NCBI RefSeq assembly: GCF_000829455.1
Contig: NZ_JXAK01000003.1
Location: 124,001-188,000, forward strand
Length of the DNA: 64,000 bases
Reading direction: 5' to 3'
Origin: Gordoniibacillus kamchatkensis
GTDB lineage: Bacteria > Bacillota > Bacilli > Paenibacillales > NBRC-103111
The notes under the pieces are model-generated. The model was not told where the DNA came from. It ran no database searches and saw only the letters and a list, made by a program, of their open reading frames with translations. The translations under genes and the position numbers were made by a program. Position 1 is the first letter of the stretch. The number at the start of each line of letters is the position of its first letter. Of the stretch, positions 46,694-55,970 are shown piece after piece.

Positions 46694-47701
46694 ATGCAAG
46701 AGCAAGTATTGGTGGAAGAAAGCCGCAACGGCGCGCTGGAATGCGTGCATAGCGGGCACATTTGCGGGGTCGGCGCAGACGGAGAAGTGAGGTATGCAGT
46801 CGGCGATGCGGATTATGTAGCGTTTTTGCGCTCGTCCGGCAAGCCGGTGCAGGCGATTCCCGTGTTCAAGCACGGAGTGCCGGCCAAATACGGGCTGACG
46901 GAGAAGGAAATGGCCATTATGATGGGCTCGCACCGGGCCGAGCCGTTTCATGTCGAAGCGCTCGAAGGGCTGCTGGCGAAGCTAGGCTTGTCCGAAAGCC
47001 ACCTTGTATGCAAACCTACCTACCCGCTTGGCATTCAAGCGAAAGAAGACGTGATCCGCAGCGGCGGTCCGCAGCGCTCGATCTATCACAACTGCTCCGG
47101 CAAGCACCTCGGTACGCTGGCTTTGTGCAAGGCGATGGGCTATCCGCTCGAAGACTATTACGATATTTCCCATCCGGCGCAGCAGGAAATACTCTCAACC
47201 CTTGCCTATTTGTCCGAATATCCGCGCGAACGCATTACGCTCGGAACGGACGGCTGCGGTTTTCCCGTGTTCGCGATTCCGCTCCGCAATTTGGCGAAAG
47301 TATATTTGAAGCTTGCTTGCCCCGAATTGATTGACGATGTGGCGGTGCGCAGCGCCGTTGAGACGATCGTCCGCCTGATGAACGATCACTACGAAATGAT
47401 TGCCGGCACCGACCGCATTTGCTCGGCGCTCCTGATGGATCCCAACATCGTCGCAAAAGGCGGGGCCAAAGGCATTTATTGCTTCGGCCTGAAGCGCGAG
47501 AAGCTCGGCTTTGCGTTCAAGGTGCTGGACGGGTCCGAAGACGAATGGCCGCTCATTGCGGCATCGATTTTGGAGCAGATCGGTTACCCGGGTCGGGAGA
47601 CGATAGACCGGATGTACGCGTTGGCGCCGCAAGACATCGTCAACGACAACGGCAAAGTCGTCGGCATGAATAAAGCCGTGTTCCGCATGGAAAATCGATA
47701 A
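46694..47701 (+). CDS. Asparaginase (asparaginase II / PF06089 family)
   Basis: A 335-residue cytoplasmic protein of the bacterial asparaginase II family, unrelated to the classical AnsA/AnsB fold. Typical segments: VEESRNGALECVHSGHICGV, FLRSSGKPVQAIPVF, MGSHRAEPFHVEAL, YHNCSGKHLGTLALCKAMG and LGTDGCGFPVFAIPL. ATG 46694 follows GGGAGAG. Family members hydrolyse L-asparagine to aspartate and ammonia, but few are tested. It lies 16 bp after the ROK repressor and before a sugar importer, an unusual place for asparagine metabolism. A role on a sugar-linked asparagine is a hypothesis only. Confidence 0.85.
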   Translation: MQEQVLVEESRNGALECVHSGHICGVGADGEVRYAVGDADYVAFLRSSGKPVQAIPVFKHGVPAKYGLTEKEMAIMMGSHRAEPFHVEALEGLLAKLGLSESHLVCKPTYPLGIQAKEDVIRSGGPQRSIYHNCSGKHLGTLALCKAMGYPLEDYYDISHPAQQEILSTLAYLSEYPRERITLGTDGCGFPVFAIPLRNLAKVYLKLACPELIDDVAVRSAVETIVRLMNDHYEMIAGTDRICSALLMDPNIVAKGGAKGIYCFGLKREKLGFAFKVLDGSEDEWPLIAASILEQIGYPGRETIDRMYALAPQDIVNDNGKVVGMNKAVFRMENR

Positions 47702-47790
47702 CGAGCTTGCTTCCCGGGTTTTCTGCCGCAGCCGTATCCACACCGGACGGCCGTCGGCATTCCATTTATAAATCATAGGAGGGGTACGAC

Positions 47791-49158
47791 ATGCAAAGAA
47801 AAATGTTTATCGTGCTGGTCTGCGCCGCATTGGCCTTGATGATGGCGCTGGCGGGATGTTCTCCCGCAGGCCAGAGCGGCCAGAGCCAAAACGGCTCAAG
47901 CGGCAGCCAGACAACGCAAGGAGGAAACGGCGGGACGCCGGCCAAGCCGGTTAAGCTCACTTACCTGGATCCGCTGCCGAGCCCGGAAAGAACCGCTCTC
48001 ATGCAAGATTTGTTAAAGCGCTTCCACGACCAAAATCCGAACATCGAAGTGGAATACCAGTCCGTACCGTGGGATCAGGCCAGCAAAAAATGGCTGGCGA
48101 TGGGGGCGTCCGGCACGCTTCCTGACGTTGTCAGCATTGACGATACGTCCATGACCGGTTTAGCGGCCGCCGGCTATATCGAAAACCTGCAGCCTTACTA
48201 CGACAAGTGGAGCCAGACGGGCAATTTGACCGAAGCAAGCAAGCTGAGCCGCAACAAGTACAAGGGCAACGTATACGCGATACCGGACGGGTTCGGCCTG
48301 CAAGGCTTGTTTGTCCGTACGGACTGGTTCAAGGAGCTGAATCTGGAGCCGAAGATCGAGACGTGGGACGACTACTTCGATCTCGCCAAAAAATTGACGG
48401 ATCCCGCCAAAGGCAGATACGGCATCTCGTTCCGCGGCGGCGCGAACGGCATTTTGCGGGCGATGGAATATGTCGTGAACGCCGTTCATACCGACAGCTG
48501 GTTTGAGAAGGACGGCAAATCGATTTTGTACCGTCCTGAGGCCGCGGCAGCGTTCAAGAAGTTTTACAGCGTATACCTGGACGGCTACGCGCCGAAGGAA
48601 TCGATCAACTGGGGCTTCAACGAGATGGTGCAAGGGTTCATGAACGGCCAAGCGGGGATTTTGAACCAAACTCCGGAAGTCATCGTCACCGCCGACAAAA
48701 ATATGAAGCCGGGCACGTGGACCGTTCTGCCGATGCCGAAAGCGAGCGACGGCAAGCGCTACATGACGTGGGGCTACACGGCCGGCTATGCGATGTCCGC
48801 GAAATCGCAGAACAAAGCGGAAGCGTGGAAGCTGATCGAGTTTTTGAGCTCGCCGGAAATCAATCTGGAATACTGCAAAAAGTTTTCGGCCATTCCGATC
48901 TACAAGAAAAACATGGACGACCCGTTCTTCAAGCAAGGCCCGATCGCAGGCTACGCCGCGTCGCTCGCCGACGCCAACATCGTCTACTCGACGCCGCCGA
49001 GCTATTTGACGGAGCTGCCGAATTTCTCGGGAACTTACGCCGTACAGGAAACGCAAAAATATTTGACCGGCGCGCAAAGCCTGGACGATACCGTGAAGCA
49101 TTTGGCCGATTTCCTTACGCAAGCGCAGCAGAAATATATGAAAGAAAACCCGCAATAA
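47791..49158 (+). CDS. Sugar-binding lipoprotein, family 1 (MalE/UgpB type)
   Basis: A 455-residue extracellular solute-binding lipoprotein. Lipobox LAGC with Cys23, then a Gln/Ser/Gly linker. Core features fit family 1: LTYLDPLPSPERTALMQDLL, DVVSIDDTSMTGLAAAGYIE, WGYTAGYAMSAKSQNKAEAW. It belongs with the two permeases downstream and differs clearly from the LplA-type proteins elsewhere in the window. GGAGGGG precedes ATG. Ligand probably a mono- or disaccharide, perhaps an amino sugar given the ROK genes, but not decidable. Confidence 0.92.
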   Translation: MQRKMFIVLVCAALALMMALAGCSPAGQSGQSQNGSSGSQTTQGGNGGTPAKPVKLTYLDPLPSPERTALMQDLLKRFHDQNPNIEVEYQSVPWDQASKKWLAMGASGTLPDVVSIDDTSMTGLAAAGYIENLQPYYDKWSQTGNLTEASKLSRNKYKGNVYAIPDGFGLQGLFVRTDWFKELNLEPKIETWDDYFDLAKKLTDPAKGRYGISFRGGANGILRAMEYVVNAVHTDSWFEKDGKSILYRPEAAAAFKKFYSVYLDGYAPKESINWGFNEMVQGFMNGQAGILNQTPEVIVTADKNMKPGTWTVLPMPKASDGKRYMTWGYTAGYAMSAKSQNKAEAWKLIEFLSSPEINLEYCKKFSAIPIYKKNMDDPFFKQGPIAGYAASLADANIVYSTPPSYLTELPNFSGTYAVQETQKYLTGAQSLDDTVKHLADFLTQAQQKYMKENPQ

Positions 49159-49166
49159 ACGTGTTC

Positions 49167-49196
49167 GCATAACCGGGGGGCTTCCCCCGGTTATGC
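49167..49196 (+). other. Intercistronic hairpin between binding protein and permease genes
   Basis: GCATAACCGGGGG and CCCCCGGTTATGC form a perfect 13-bp GC-rich stem with a 4-base loop 8 bp after the stop, without T-run. Same position and kind as the hairpin at 25151-25179. Confidence 0.7.
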
Positions 49197-49234
49197 AATA
49201 TGATTGACATTTTATTACTGGCGGTGAACCTGGT

Positions 49235-50158
49235 ATGCCCACGACTTCCCATGCAAAAACGAATGCCGGAGGCAAAAGGCGCTCCGCCGCGCTGGAGCCG
49301 TACTTGCTGCTGGCGCCCGCCGTATTGATTCTGGCCGCCTTCTTCGCCTATCCGCTGCTCAAAGGCATCACGCTCGCGTTTTACCATTACGTGCTGTTCG
49401 AGCCGCAAAACATTTATTTTGCGGGACTGGACAATTTCAAAAAGATTGTCGCCGACCCCAATCTGCCGCTCATTTTGCGCAATTCGGTGCTGTGGGTCGC
49501 CTTGACGGTCGGTCTCCAATTTCTGCTGGGCTTCGTCCTGGCGCTGGCGCTGAACAAGACGTTCCGGGGCAAAAACCTGTATCAGTCCGTCGTCTTTTTG
49601 CCGTGGGCCGTCTCGGGATTTTTGATCGGCATGATGTTTAAATGGATGTTCAACGCGCAGAACGGCCTGATCAACTACTGGCTTGTGAAGGCGGGCATCG
49701 TCGCCAAAGGCGTTCCGTTTCTGGCCCTTCCGCACGTGTCCATCTTTCCCGTCATTGTTGCCATGGTATGGTACGGCGTTCCTTTTTTCGGCATCATGAT
49801 CTTGGCCGCCTTGCAATCGATCCCGCACGACATTTATGAATCGGCCGAGATCGACGGAGCGGGCAGTTGGACGAAGCTGTTCAAAATCACGATTCCGTAC
49901 ATTAAGCCGACGCTGATCGTAACGGTGCTGCTGCGGGTCATCTGGGTGTTCAACTCCGCGGACCTCATTTACATCATGACGAACGGCGGGCCGGCGAACA
50001 GCTCCGACAACTTGCCGTCCTACATTTTGAGCCAGATTTTCAATACGAGCGATTTCGGCGTCGCATCGGCGCTCGGCTTGCTGATGCTGGTGCTGCTGAC
50101 GGTGTACACGGTGATCTTTTTGTACGTTACGAAATATGAAGATGCTGGTGATATATGA
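49235..50158 (+). CDS. Sugar ABC transporter permease (MalF/UgpA type)
   Basis: A 307-residue inner-membrane permease with six hydrophobic segments (LEPYLLLAPAVLILAAFFAY first). The EAA loop reads ESAEIDGAGSWTKLFKITIP. Its stop overlaps the start of the next permease gene (ATGA), so the two are translated together. GGTGAACC precedes the ATG; the ribosome site is weak (GGCGGTGAA). Confidence 0.92.
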   Translation: MPTTSHAKTNAGGKRRSAALEPYLLLAPAVLILAAFFAYPLLKGITLAFYHYVLFEPQNIYFAGLDNFKKIVADPNLPLILRNSVLWVALTVGLQFLLGFVLALALNKTFRGKNLYQSVVFLPWAVSGFLIGMMFKWMFNAQNGLINYWLVKAGIVAKGVPFLALPHVSIFPVIVAMVWYGVPFFGIMILAALQSIPHDIYESAEIDGAGSWTKLFKITIPYIKPTLIVTVLLRVIWVFNSADLIYIMTNGGPANSSDNLPSYILSQIFNTSDFGVASALGLLMLVLLTVYTVIFLYVTKYEDAGDI

Positions 50159-50997
50159 TGACTAAACGATTGCTGGACCGGCTCCCCGAAGTGTTCCGGG
50201 CTGCGGCGCTGCTGCTCTTCCTGTTGTTCACCGTCGTCCCGTTCTACTGGATGTTCGTAACGTCGATCAAAACGCGGCAAGAAATTTACAGCAGCGAGCT
50301 GACGCTGTGGCCGAAGCAATTTACGTGGGCCAATTACGTCGATACGCTGCACAATACGCAGTTTCCGCTTTATTTTGCCAACAGTGTGCTCGTTACGGTC
50401 GTAAGCTCGCTGATCGTGCTCGTCATATCCGTTATGGGCGGGTACAGCATGTCGCGCTACCGGTTCAGAGGGAAAAAGGCGGTGCTGCTCGTATTTCTCG
50501 GCACCCAGATGATTCCGACGATCATTATTCTGGTCCCTCTGTTCATCCTGTTTTCCAAAATGAACATGCTGGATCATTTGTCGTCGCTGATCGTGACGTA
50601 TACCGTCATGAACATTCCGTTCTGCCTGATCACGATGTCCAGCTTTTTCCAACGCATTCCGGTGGCGCTGGAGGAGGCCGCCTTCATCGACGGCTGCAAC
50701 AAATGGCAGACGATGCTGCTCATCGTATTGCCGCTCATGCTGCCGGCCATCGTCGCCACGTTCGTCTTCGCCTTTACGGGGGCGTGGAACGAGCTGTTCT
50801 TCGGGATTATGTTCATCAACGGGGAAGCGGCCAAAACGATCCCGATCGGACTGAACAATTTCGTGCAAAAATTCGACATCAACTGGGGCCAAATGAGCGC
50901 GGGAGGCATCATGTCGCTGATCCCGGTCATGATCATGTTCGCCGCCGTGCAAAAATATATCGTTTCCGGGCTTACCCAAGGAGCGGTTAAAGGCTAG
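50155..50997 (+). CDS. Sugar ABC transporter permease (MalG/UgpE type)
   Basis: A 280-residue permease, partner of the preceding protein, with which it shares an ATGA overlap. The EAA loop reads EEAAFIDGCNKWQTMLLIVL, and the C-terminus QKYIVSGLTQGAVKG is the standard MalG-type tail. No ATPase gene in the operon; a shared MsmX/UgpC-like ATPase is inferred. Confidence 0.93.
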   Translation: MMTKRLLDRLPEVFRAAALLLFLLFTVVPFYWMFVTSIKTRQEIYSSELTLWPKQFTWANYVDTLHNTQFPLYFANSVLVTVVSSLIVLVISVMGGYSMSRYRFRGKKAVLLVFLGTQMIPTIIILVPLFILFSKMNMLDHLSSLIVTYTVMNIPFCLITMSSFFQRIPVALEEAAFIDGCNKWQTMLLIVLPLMLPAIVATFVFAFTGAWNELFFGIMFINGEAAKTIPIGLNNFVQKFDINWGQMSAGGIMSLIPVMIMFAAVQKYIVSGLTQGAVKG

Positions 50998-51012
50998 ATC
51001 GGAGGGAAGGCC

Positions 51013-51720
51013 ATGTTGCTTGAAGTGATCGTAACGAATGCGGACGACGCCATAGCGGCGGAGCGTGGCGGGGCGGACCGGCTGGAGCTGATAACGGCCG
51101 TATCGGAAGGCGGGCTGACGCCGAGCATCGGTATCGTTGAAGAAACGGCGCGTGCCGTACGCATCCCCGTCTATGCGATGGTACGGCCGCACAGCCGGTC
51201 TTTCGTGTACGGGGAGTCCGACTTGCGGGCTATGATCAAAGACATCGAGGCGATCAAGCGCACGCCGGCCCGGGGTGTCGTGCTCGGCGCGCTGACGCCG
51301 GAGCGAAAAGTGGACGTCCGCACGCTCGAAGCGCTGCTGGAAGCGGCGGAAGGGCTCGGTGTCACGTTCCACCGGGCGATCGACGAAGCGGACGGTTTGC
51401 TGGAAGCGTACGAAACGCTGCTCGCTTATCCGCAAATCGAGCGGGTGCTCACGTCCGGCGGCAAGGCAAGCGCTCTGGACGCCGCTGCGGACATACGGCG
51501 GCTTGCGGAAAGAAGCCGCGGGGAGCGGCTCTCGGTCATGGCGGGAAGCGGACTGACGCTTGCTGCGCTGCCGGAGTTTTTGCCGGCGGCCGGCGCCGCC
51601 GAGATCCATTTCGGCAAAGGCGCGAGAATTCGCGAGAGCAGCGGGGAAGACATCGATGTTGCGCGAGTGAAGGCGATCAAACAGTGCTTGGCAAGGCACG
51701 GGTTGGGCCAAACGACATGA
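51013..51720 (+). CDS. cutC: CutC family protein
   Basis: A 235-residue TIM-barrel protein of the CutC family. Signature segments: MLLEVIVTNADDAIAAERGG, ADRLELITAVSEGGLTPSIG, VYAMVRPHSRSFVY, VTFHRAIDEA, RVLTSGGKASA and EIHFGKGARI. GGAGGG lies 6 bases before ATG. The name comes from a copper-sensitivity phenotype in Escherichia coli, but the assignment to copper homeostasis is disputed. Its position between sugar permeases and a ROK sugar kinase, 15 and 13 bp from them, argues for a role in carbohydrate metabolism in this organism (inference). Confidence 0.92.
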   Translation: MLLEVIVTNADDAIAAERGGADRLELITAVSEGGLTPSIGIVEETARAVRIPVYAMVRPHSRSFVYGESDLRAMIKDIEAIKRTPARGVVLGALTPERKVDVRTLEALLEAAEGLGVTFHRAIDEADGLLEAYETLLAYPQIERVLTSGGKASALDAAADIRRLAERSRGERLSVMAGSGLTLAALPEFLPAAGAAEIHFGKGARIRESSGEDIDVARVKAIKQCLARHGLGQTT

Positions 51721-51733
51721 TGGGGGCGGCAGC

Positions 51734-52693
51734 GTGGACACATTAATCGGCATTGACTTGGGCGGCACCAACATCGTTTGCGGTCTGTCCGATCTGGAAG
51801 GCAATTTGCTGCACATGGTGAAGCTGCCGACGGAAGCGGAGCGCGGCAGCGATGATGTGCTGCGGAAAATGGCTGACATGACCGGGCTCCTCGTCCGGCA
51901 GGCGGGCCGAGACATGAAGTCCGTCCGCGCCATCGGCGTCGGGACTCCGGGGTTCATCGATCCGGTGCGGGGCGTCAACAAGTTTTCGTCGAATCTGAAG
52001 TGGGAGAACGTCCCTATGGCCGGGCTGCTTTCGGCGATGACGAATAAGCCGGTATTTATCAATAACGACGTCAAAATGTACATGTACGGGGAGGCGCTGA
52101 AAGGAGCGGGCCAAGGGCATCCGTGCGTGCTCGGCGTGACGATCGGAACCGGCTTGTCCGCCGCGGTTATTCATAACGGCGACATTTTTTACGGGGGGGA
52201 TTATTTGGCCGGCGAATTGGGCCACGTCCCTATCGAAGGCAACGACTTTCCTTGCAAGTGCGGCATGACGGGTTGTCTGGAAACGATCGTATCGGCTACA
52301 GGCATTGCCGGGCAAGCGCGGAGAGGGATCGAATCGGGGCGGGACAGCGTCATGTCGGGCTGGCATCCGGATTTGTCGCAGCTGACGGCTGCGGACGTAT
52401 CCCTCGCTTACGATATGAACGACAGTTTGGCTATCGACGTCATGAACCGAACCGGCAAAGTGCTCGCTATCGGCTTGTCGTTCGCCATCCCGCTCGTCAG
52501 CCCCGATGTTGTGCTGATCGGGGGAGGCGGCGCTTTGGCGGGGCCGCGGCTGTTCCGCCCGTTGCAGGAGGAACTCGCCCGCCGCGTGCATCCGATGTAC
52601 ATGGGCAAGCTCGCCGTCAAGCCAGCGATGCACAACGAGCACGCCGGCGTGATCGGCAGCGCGCTCTATGCGCTGAAGCAGTTGAGTGACTGA
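51734..52693 (+). CDS. ROK family sugar kinase
   Basis: A 319-residue ATP-dependent sugar kinase, last gene of the operon. It has the phosphate-binding LIGIDLGGTNIVCGL, GVGTPGFIDPVRGV, INNDVKMYMYGE, GVTIGTGLSAAVI, GELGHVPIEG and the zinc motif CKCGMTGCLET; Asp in NND and Glu/His in GELGH fit catalysis and substrate binding. Unlike the repressor at 45499 it has no DNA-binding domain. GTG 51734 is used, with GGGGGC upstream. Substrate could be glucose, ManNAc, GlcNAc or fructose; the family alone does not decide. Confidence 0.9.
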   Translation: MDTLIGIDLGGTNIVCGLSDLEGNLLHMVKLPTEAERGSDDVLRKMADMTGLLVRQAGRDMKSVRAIGVGTPGFIDPVRGVNKFSSNLKWENVPMAGLLSAMTNKPVFINNDVKMYMYGEALKGAGQGHPCVLGVTIGTGLSAAVIHNGDIFYGGDYLAGELGHVPIEGNDFPCKCGMTGCLETIVSATGIAGQARRGIESGRDSVMSGWHPDLSQLTAADVSLAYDMNDSLAIDVMNRTGKVLAIGLSFAIPLVSPDVVLIGGGGALAGPRLFRPLQEELARRVHPMYMGKLAVKPAMHNEHAGVIGSALYALKQLSD

Positions 52694-52705
52694 ACCCCGG
52701 CCCGC

Positions 52706-52750
52706 AAAATGACTGCCAGGCAGCTTGGATGCTGCCCCGGCAGTCATTTT
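52706..52750 (+). terminator. Terminator after the ROK operon (shared sequence)
   Basis: AAAATGACTGCC ... GGCAGTCATTTT with inner GGCAGC/GCTGCC pairing. Its sequence is nearly the same as the terminator at 63383-63431, differing in the few loop bases (TTGGAT against TTGAGT). Confidence 0.92.
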
Positions 52751-52823
52751 GGTTTGCGCCATTCGCGGGATAGACAGCTGTCGGCTTTATGGTAAGATGG
52801 AAATAAAAACCGGAGCGGGAATA

Positions 52824-54617
52824 ATGAAAGCGCGTACATCTGGGCAATTCTCCATCCGAACGATATTGATCAGCAGCTTCCTGCTGCTCATGATTTTTCC
52901 CATCATCGTCATTACCTTGGTGACGTACCATAAAGAAAATGCGATATTCCAGGATCAGGTCAGCCGGTTTTTGCTGCAGACGGTGCAGCAGACCAATCGT
53001 TCCCTGGATGCCAACTTGTCCGAGATGGACCGTCTGACGTGGCCGATTTTGTACCGGGAGCCGCTCGATTTTCTGGTGAAGCCCGGCGATTCGTCCTACG
53101 AGATCGTCAAAGCGGCCGCCCAATTCAAACAGGAGATGTTTCATCAATATTTCCGGGGCCGGATCAACGAAGTGAGCTCCGTCTATTTCGTGACGCCGGA
53201 GCGCATTTTGCTGTCCACGGAGAACGCGTTCCAGACGTTCGACCAAGTCATTCCCGCCAATTACCGGTACATTACGGACCATCTGGAGCAGGACCCGCTG
53301 TCCATCCACTGGTTCAGCGAAACGTACGCGATCTTGCCGCACCGCGAAGCGTACACGACCGGGATTCACCCTTCCGTTCTGGCGGCGCGAAAGATCGTGG
53401 ACAGTAGCCGCGTAGAACTGCAAGGCTATTTGATCATTCAGCTGAACAACTTGTTTCTCGAGGACGTGCTGCAAAATGTGCAGATCGGCAAAACCGGATC
53501 GCTGCTGCTTCTCGACCAGGAGCACGAGCTGCTCTTCGGCCAGCAGTCGCCTTATTTGAGCAACGAGCGCATCCGGCAAGCGCTGGGGCGGCTTTCCGCG
53601 AGCGGAGCCGGGACGGAAGTGATCGACGGGAAGTGGATCGTCGCGCACGTCGCTTCCCCCAAAAGCGGGTGGATCATGGCGGCGGTCGTGCCGCTGCAAG
53701 AACTTCTCGAGCCGAACCGGCTCTTGCTGCGGAATTTGCTCCTGATCGCGGGGCTTGGCGCCGCCGTCTCCATTTTCGTGTCCTTGTCGCTCGCCACCAA
53801 CATATCGAGGCCCGTCGTTCATTTGTCCCAGCTTATGCTGAAAGCGTCCTACGGCAATTTGGACGTCCGGCACACGAACGAGAGCTACCGGGAAATCTCG
53901 ATTTTGCAGCGCAATTTCAACAATATGATGGAGCGCATTCAAGAGCTGCTGGCGGAAGTCGAGAAAGAACAGCGAGAGAAGCAGCAGGCTTCGATGCGGG
54001 CTTTGCAAATGCAAATCCATCCCCACTTCCTGTACAACATTCTGGATACGATCTATTGGATGTCCAAAAAGTATAAAGCCGAGCAAATCAGCAAGCTGGT
54101 TACGTCGCTCGGAAAATTTTTCCGGCTCAGCCTGCATGCGGGGAAAGAGCGGATTCCGCTGGAGCAGGAATTCGAGCATGTGCAAAGCTATTTGGAGCTG
54201 CAATCCGTCCGTTACCGGGACAAGGCGACCTATCGGGTCGTGCTGGATGAGCGGGCGAGACGAACGCCGATGGTGCCGCTGCTGCTGCAGCCGCTAGTGG
54301 AAAACGCTTTCGAGCACGGCATTACGCAATCGCCCCCCGCCGATAAGCTTGGGGAAATCTCCATCGCCGCCGTCCGCCTCGGCCATAAAGTGAGCATAGA
54401 AGTGCGCGACAACGGCAAAGGGATGAGCGGGCAGGCGCTGCGGGAGCTGCTGCACAGCTTGCGGGATACGGAAAAAGTCGAGCACATCGGGCTGCGCAAC
54501 GTACAGCAAAGGCTGCTGCTCGCTTTCGGCGCCATGAGCGCCTTGCGCATCGAGTCGAAGGAAGGGGCCGGCACGACGGTTGCTTTTGACATTCCGGCCG
54601 GAGGGGAGGAAGCTTGA
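52824..54617 (+). CDS. Sensor histidine kinase, YesM family
   Basis: A 597-residue membrane kinase. TM1 is at ~16-38 (IRTILISSFLLLMIFPIIVI), an extracellular Cache-like domain follows to ~295, TM2 at ~300-322 (LLLRNLLLIAGLGAAVSIFV), HAMP at ~322-375, then the His_kinase domain with QIHPHFLYNILD, His401 being the expected phosphorylated residue, and an ATPase domain with PLVENAFEHGI and DNGKGM. ATG 52824 is preceded by GGAGCGGG; the frame is open from 52725. It is 2 bp from the solute-binding gene and precedes the YesN regulator, so all three are one operon sensing an extracellular sugar. Confidence 0.93.
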   Translation: MKARTSGQFSIRTILISSFLLLMIFPIIVITLVTYHKENAIFQDQVSRFLLQTVQQTNRSLDANLSEMDRLTWPILYREPLDFLVKPGDSSYEIVKAAAQFKQEMFHQYFRGRINEVSSVYFVTPERILLSTENAFQTFDQVIPANYRYITDHLEQDPLSIHWFSETYAILPHREAYTTGIHPSVLAARKIVDSSRVELQGYLIIQLNNLFLEDVLQNVQIGKTGSLLLLDQEHELLFGQQSPYLSNERIRQALGRLSASGAGTEVIDGKWIVAHVASPKSGWIMAAVVPLQELLEPNRLLLRNLLLIAGLGAAVSIFVSLSLATNISRPVVHLSQLMLKASYGNLDVRHTNESYREISILQRNFNNMMERIQELLAEVEKEQREKQQASMRALQMQIHPHFLYNILDTIYWMSKKYKAEQISKLVTSLGKFFRLSLHAGKERIPLEQEFEHVQSYLELQSVRYRDKATYRVVLDERARRTPMVPLLLQPLVENAFEHGITQSPPADKLGEISIAAVRLGHKVSIEVRDNGKGMSGQALRELLHSLRDTEKVEHIGLRNVQQRLLLAFGAMSALRIESKEGAGTTVAFDIPAGGEEA

Positions 54618-54619
54618 AC

Positions 54620-55960
54620 ATGCCGAAAATTCGCTGGAGCAGCTACTCCGCCGTGGCGCTGCTCTTGGTGTGGGGAATCGGCTGCATCTATATTCTCGGC
54701 TTCTCGGCAGGCGACAAGCCGACGTCGGCGCAAGCGGAATCGCCGAAAACGATCAAGCTGCTCATCCGCACCGGCTACGAATCCGAGGCGATGCGGCAGG
54801 CGATCCCTCCCTTCGAACAGGAGACCGGCATTCGCGTGGAGATGATCGAACTCGGCCGGGACGAATATTTTACGACGGTGGCTACCCAATTGTTCGCCGG
54901 TTCGGACGATTTCGACCTGGTGTTCGTCCCCAGCACCTATGTCGCGCAATTCGGGCTAGGCAAAGTGCTGCTGCCGCTCGATCCGTTTATGCGGGACCCC
55001 CAATACACGGACGAGAAAATTTTCGATCAGGCCGATTTTGCGGCGACGTACTCTTACAACCGCAACGTGTATGCGCTGCCGACCGATATCAGCACGCATT
55101 TTCTCTATTACCGCAGCGACTTGATTCCGGTCCCGCCGCAGACGTGGGACGAAGTCAAGCAGCTCGCAGAGCGGTTCACAAAGGCGCATCGCGCCGATTC
55201 GCCGACCAAATGGGGACTCGGCTTTACGGGGCTCGCTCCGGAGGAGCTGCCCAAAATATTCGACACGCTGCTGTGGAGCTTTGGCGGCGACTTGCTGAAC
55301 GGCGACAACGAGGTGTTTCTCGATTCTTCCCGCTCTTTGGACGCCGGCCGCTATTTGGAAGGGCTGGTGCGGGACAAGGTGGTGCCTCCCGATGTGCTCT
55401 CGTGGGGATTTTCCGATGTCCGGGACGCTCTCATGAACGGCGATATCGCCATGGCCGCTCCGAACTGGAACGCGGCTTACGATTCGATCCGCAATTCGGA
55501 CAGCCGCTACAAAGACGTCATCAAAGTGGCCATGATTCCAGGTGTAAGGGGACCCGACGGCACGATCCGGCGCGCTTCGTTCCAGCACGGGTGGGCCCTG
55601 TCGATCAATGCCAAATCGCCGCATCCGAAGGAAGCGTGGAGATTCATCTCATATATTACCGGCAAACGCGGCGGCTTTATTTATGCGAGAGCCGGAGGGA
55701 CGCCAGCCCGCAAATCGATCTTGTCGGATCCGCTGCTGCAAAATATAAGGCCCGAGTTCGCCTTGACGCTGGAAAGCATGAAGATCGCCAGAAACGAGCC
55801 GGCCGTCCCTTTTTACCCGCTTATGATCGACATCCAAAACGATGCGCTGACGCAAATATTGACGCTCCATACCCCGCCGGATCTGGCGCTGCGGGAAGCG
55901 GGGAAGCAGCTGCGCGGCGCTGCCATTCACTATACGGCAACCCGGCAGCCGGAAAGGTAG
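54620..55960 (+). CDS. Orphan family 1 solute-binding protein inside a two-component operon
   Basis: A 446-residue exported sugar-binding protein. The N-terminus is a hydrophobic segment with WGIGC around residue 22, either a weak lipobox or an uncleaved anchor. The core is family 1-like (IKLLIRTGYESEAMRQAIPP, FDLVFVPSTYVAQFGLGKVL, ALPTDISTHFLYYRSDL, WALSINAKSPHPKEAWRFIS). ATG 54620 is 10 bases after GGAGG; TTG 54614, overlapping the kinase stop, is an alternative. No permease genes are next to it: kinase upstream, response regulator 10 bp downstream. It probably presents the sugar to the YesM-type kinase rather than to a transporter. Confidence 0.85.
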   Translation: MPKIRWSSYSAVALLLVWGIGCIYILGFSAGDKPTSAQAESPKTIKLLIRTGYESEAMRQAIPPFEQETGIRVEMIELGRDEYFTTVATQLFAGSDDFDLVFVPSTYVAQFGLGKVLLPLDPFMRDPQYTDEKIFDQADFAATYSYNRNVYALPTDISTHFLYYRSDLIPVPPQTWDEVKQLAERFTKAHRADSPTKWGLGFTGLAPEELPKIFDTLLWSFGGDLLNGDNEVFLDSSRSLDAGRYLEGLVRDKVVPPDVLSWGFSDVRDALMNGDIAMAAPNWNAAYDSIRNSDSRYKDVIKVAMIPGVRGPDGTIRRASFQHGWALSINAKSPHPKEAWRFISYITGKRGGFIYARAGGTPARKSILSDPLLQNIRPEFALTLESMKIARNEPAVPFYPLMIDIQNDALTQILTLHTPPDLALREAGKQLRGAAIHYTATRQPER

Positions 55961-55970
55961 GGAAGGAGTT

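Noticed and set aside
50020-52083. 687-codon minus-strand open frame across permease, cutC and kinase genes
   Set aside because: It spans three clear plus-strand genes with family signatures; composition is that of an antisense frame.
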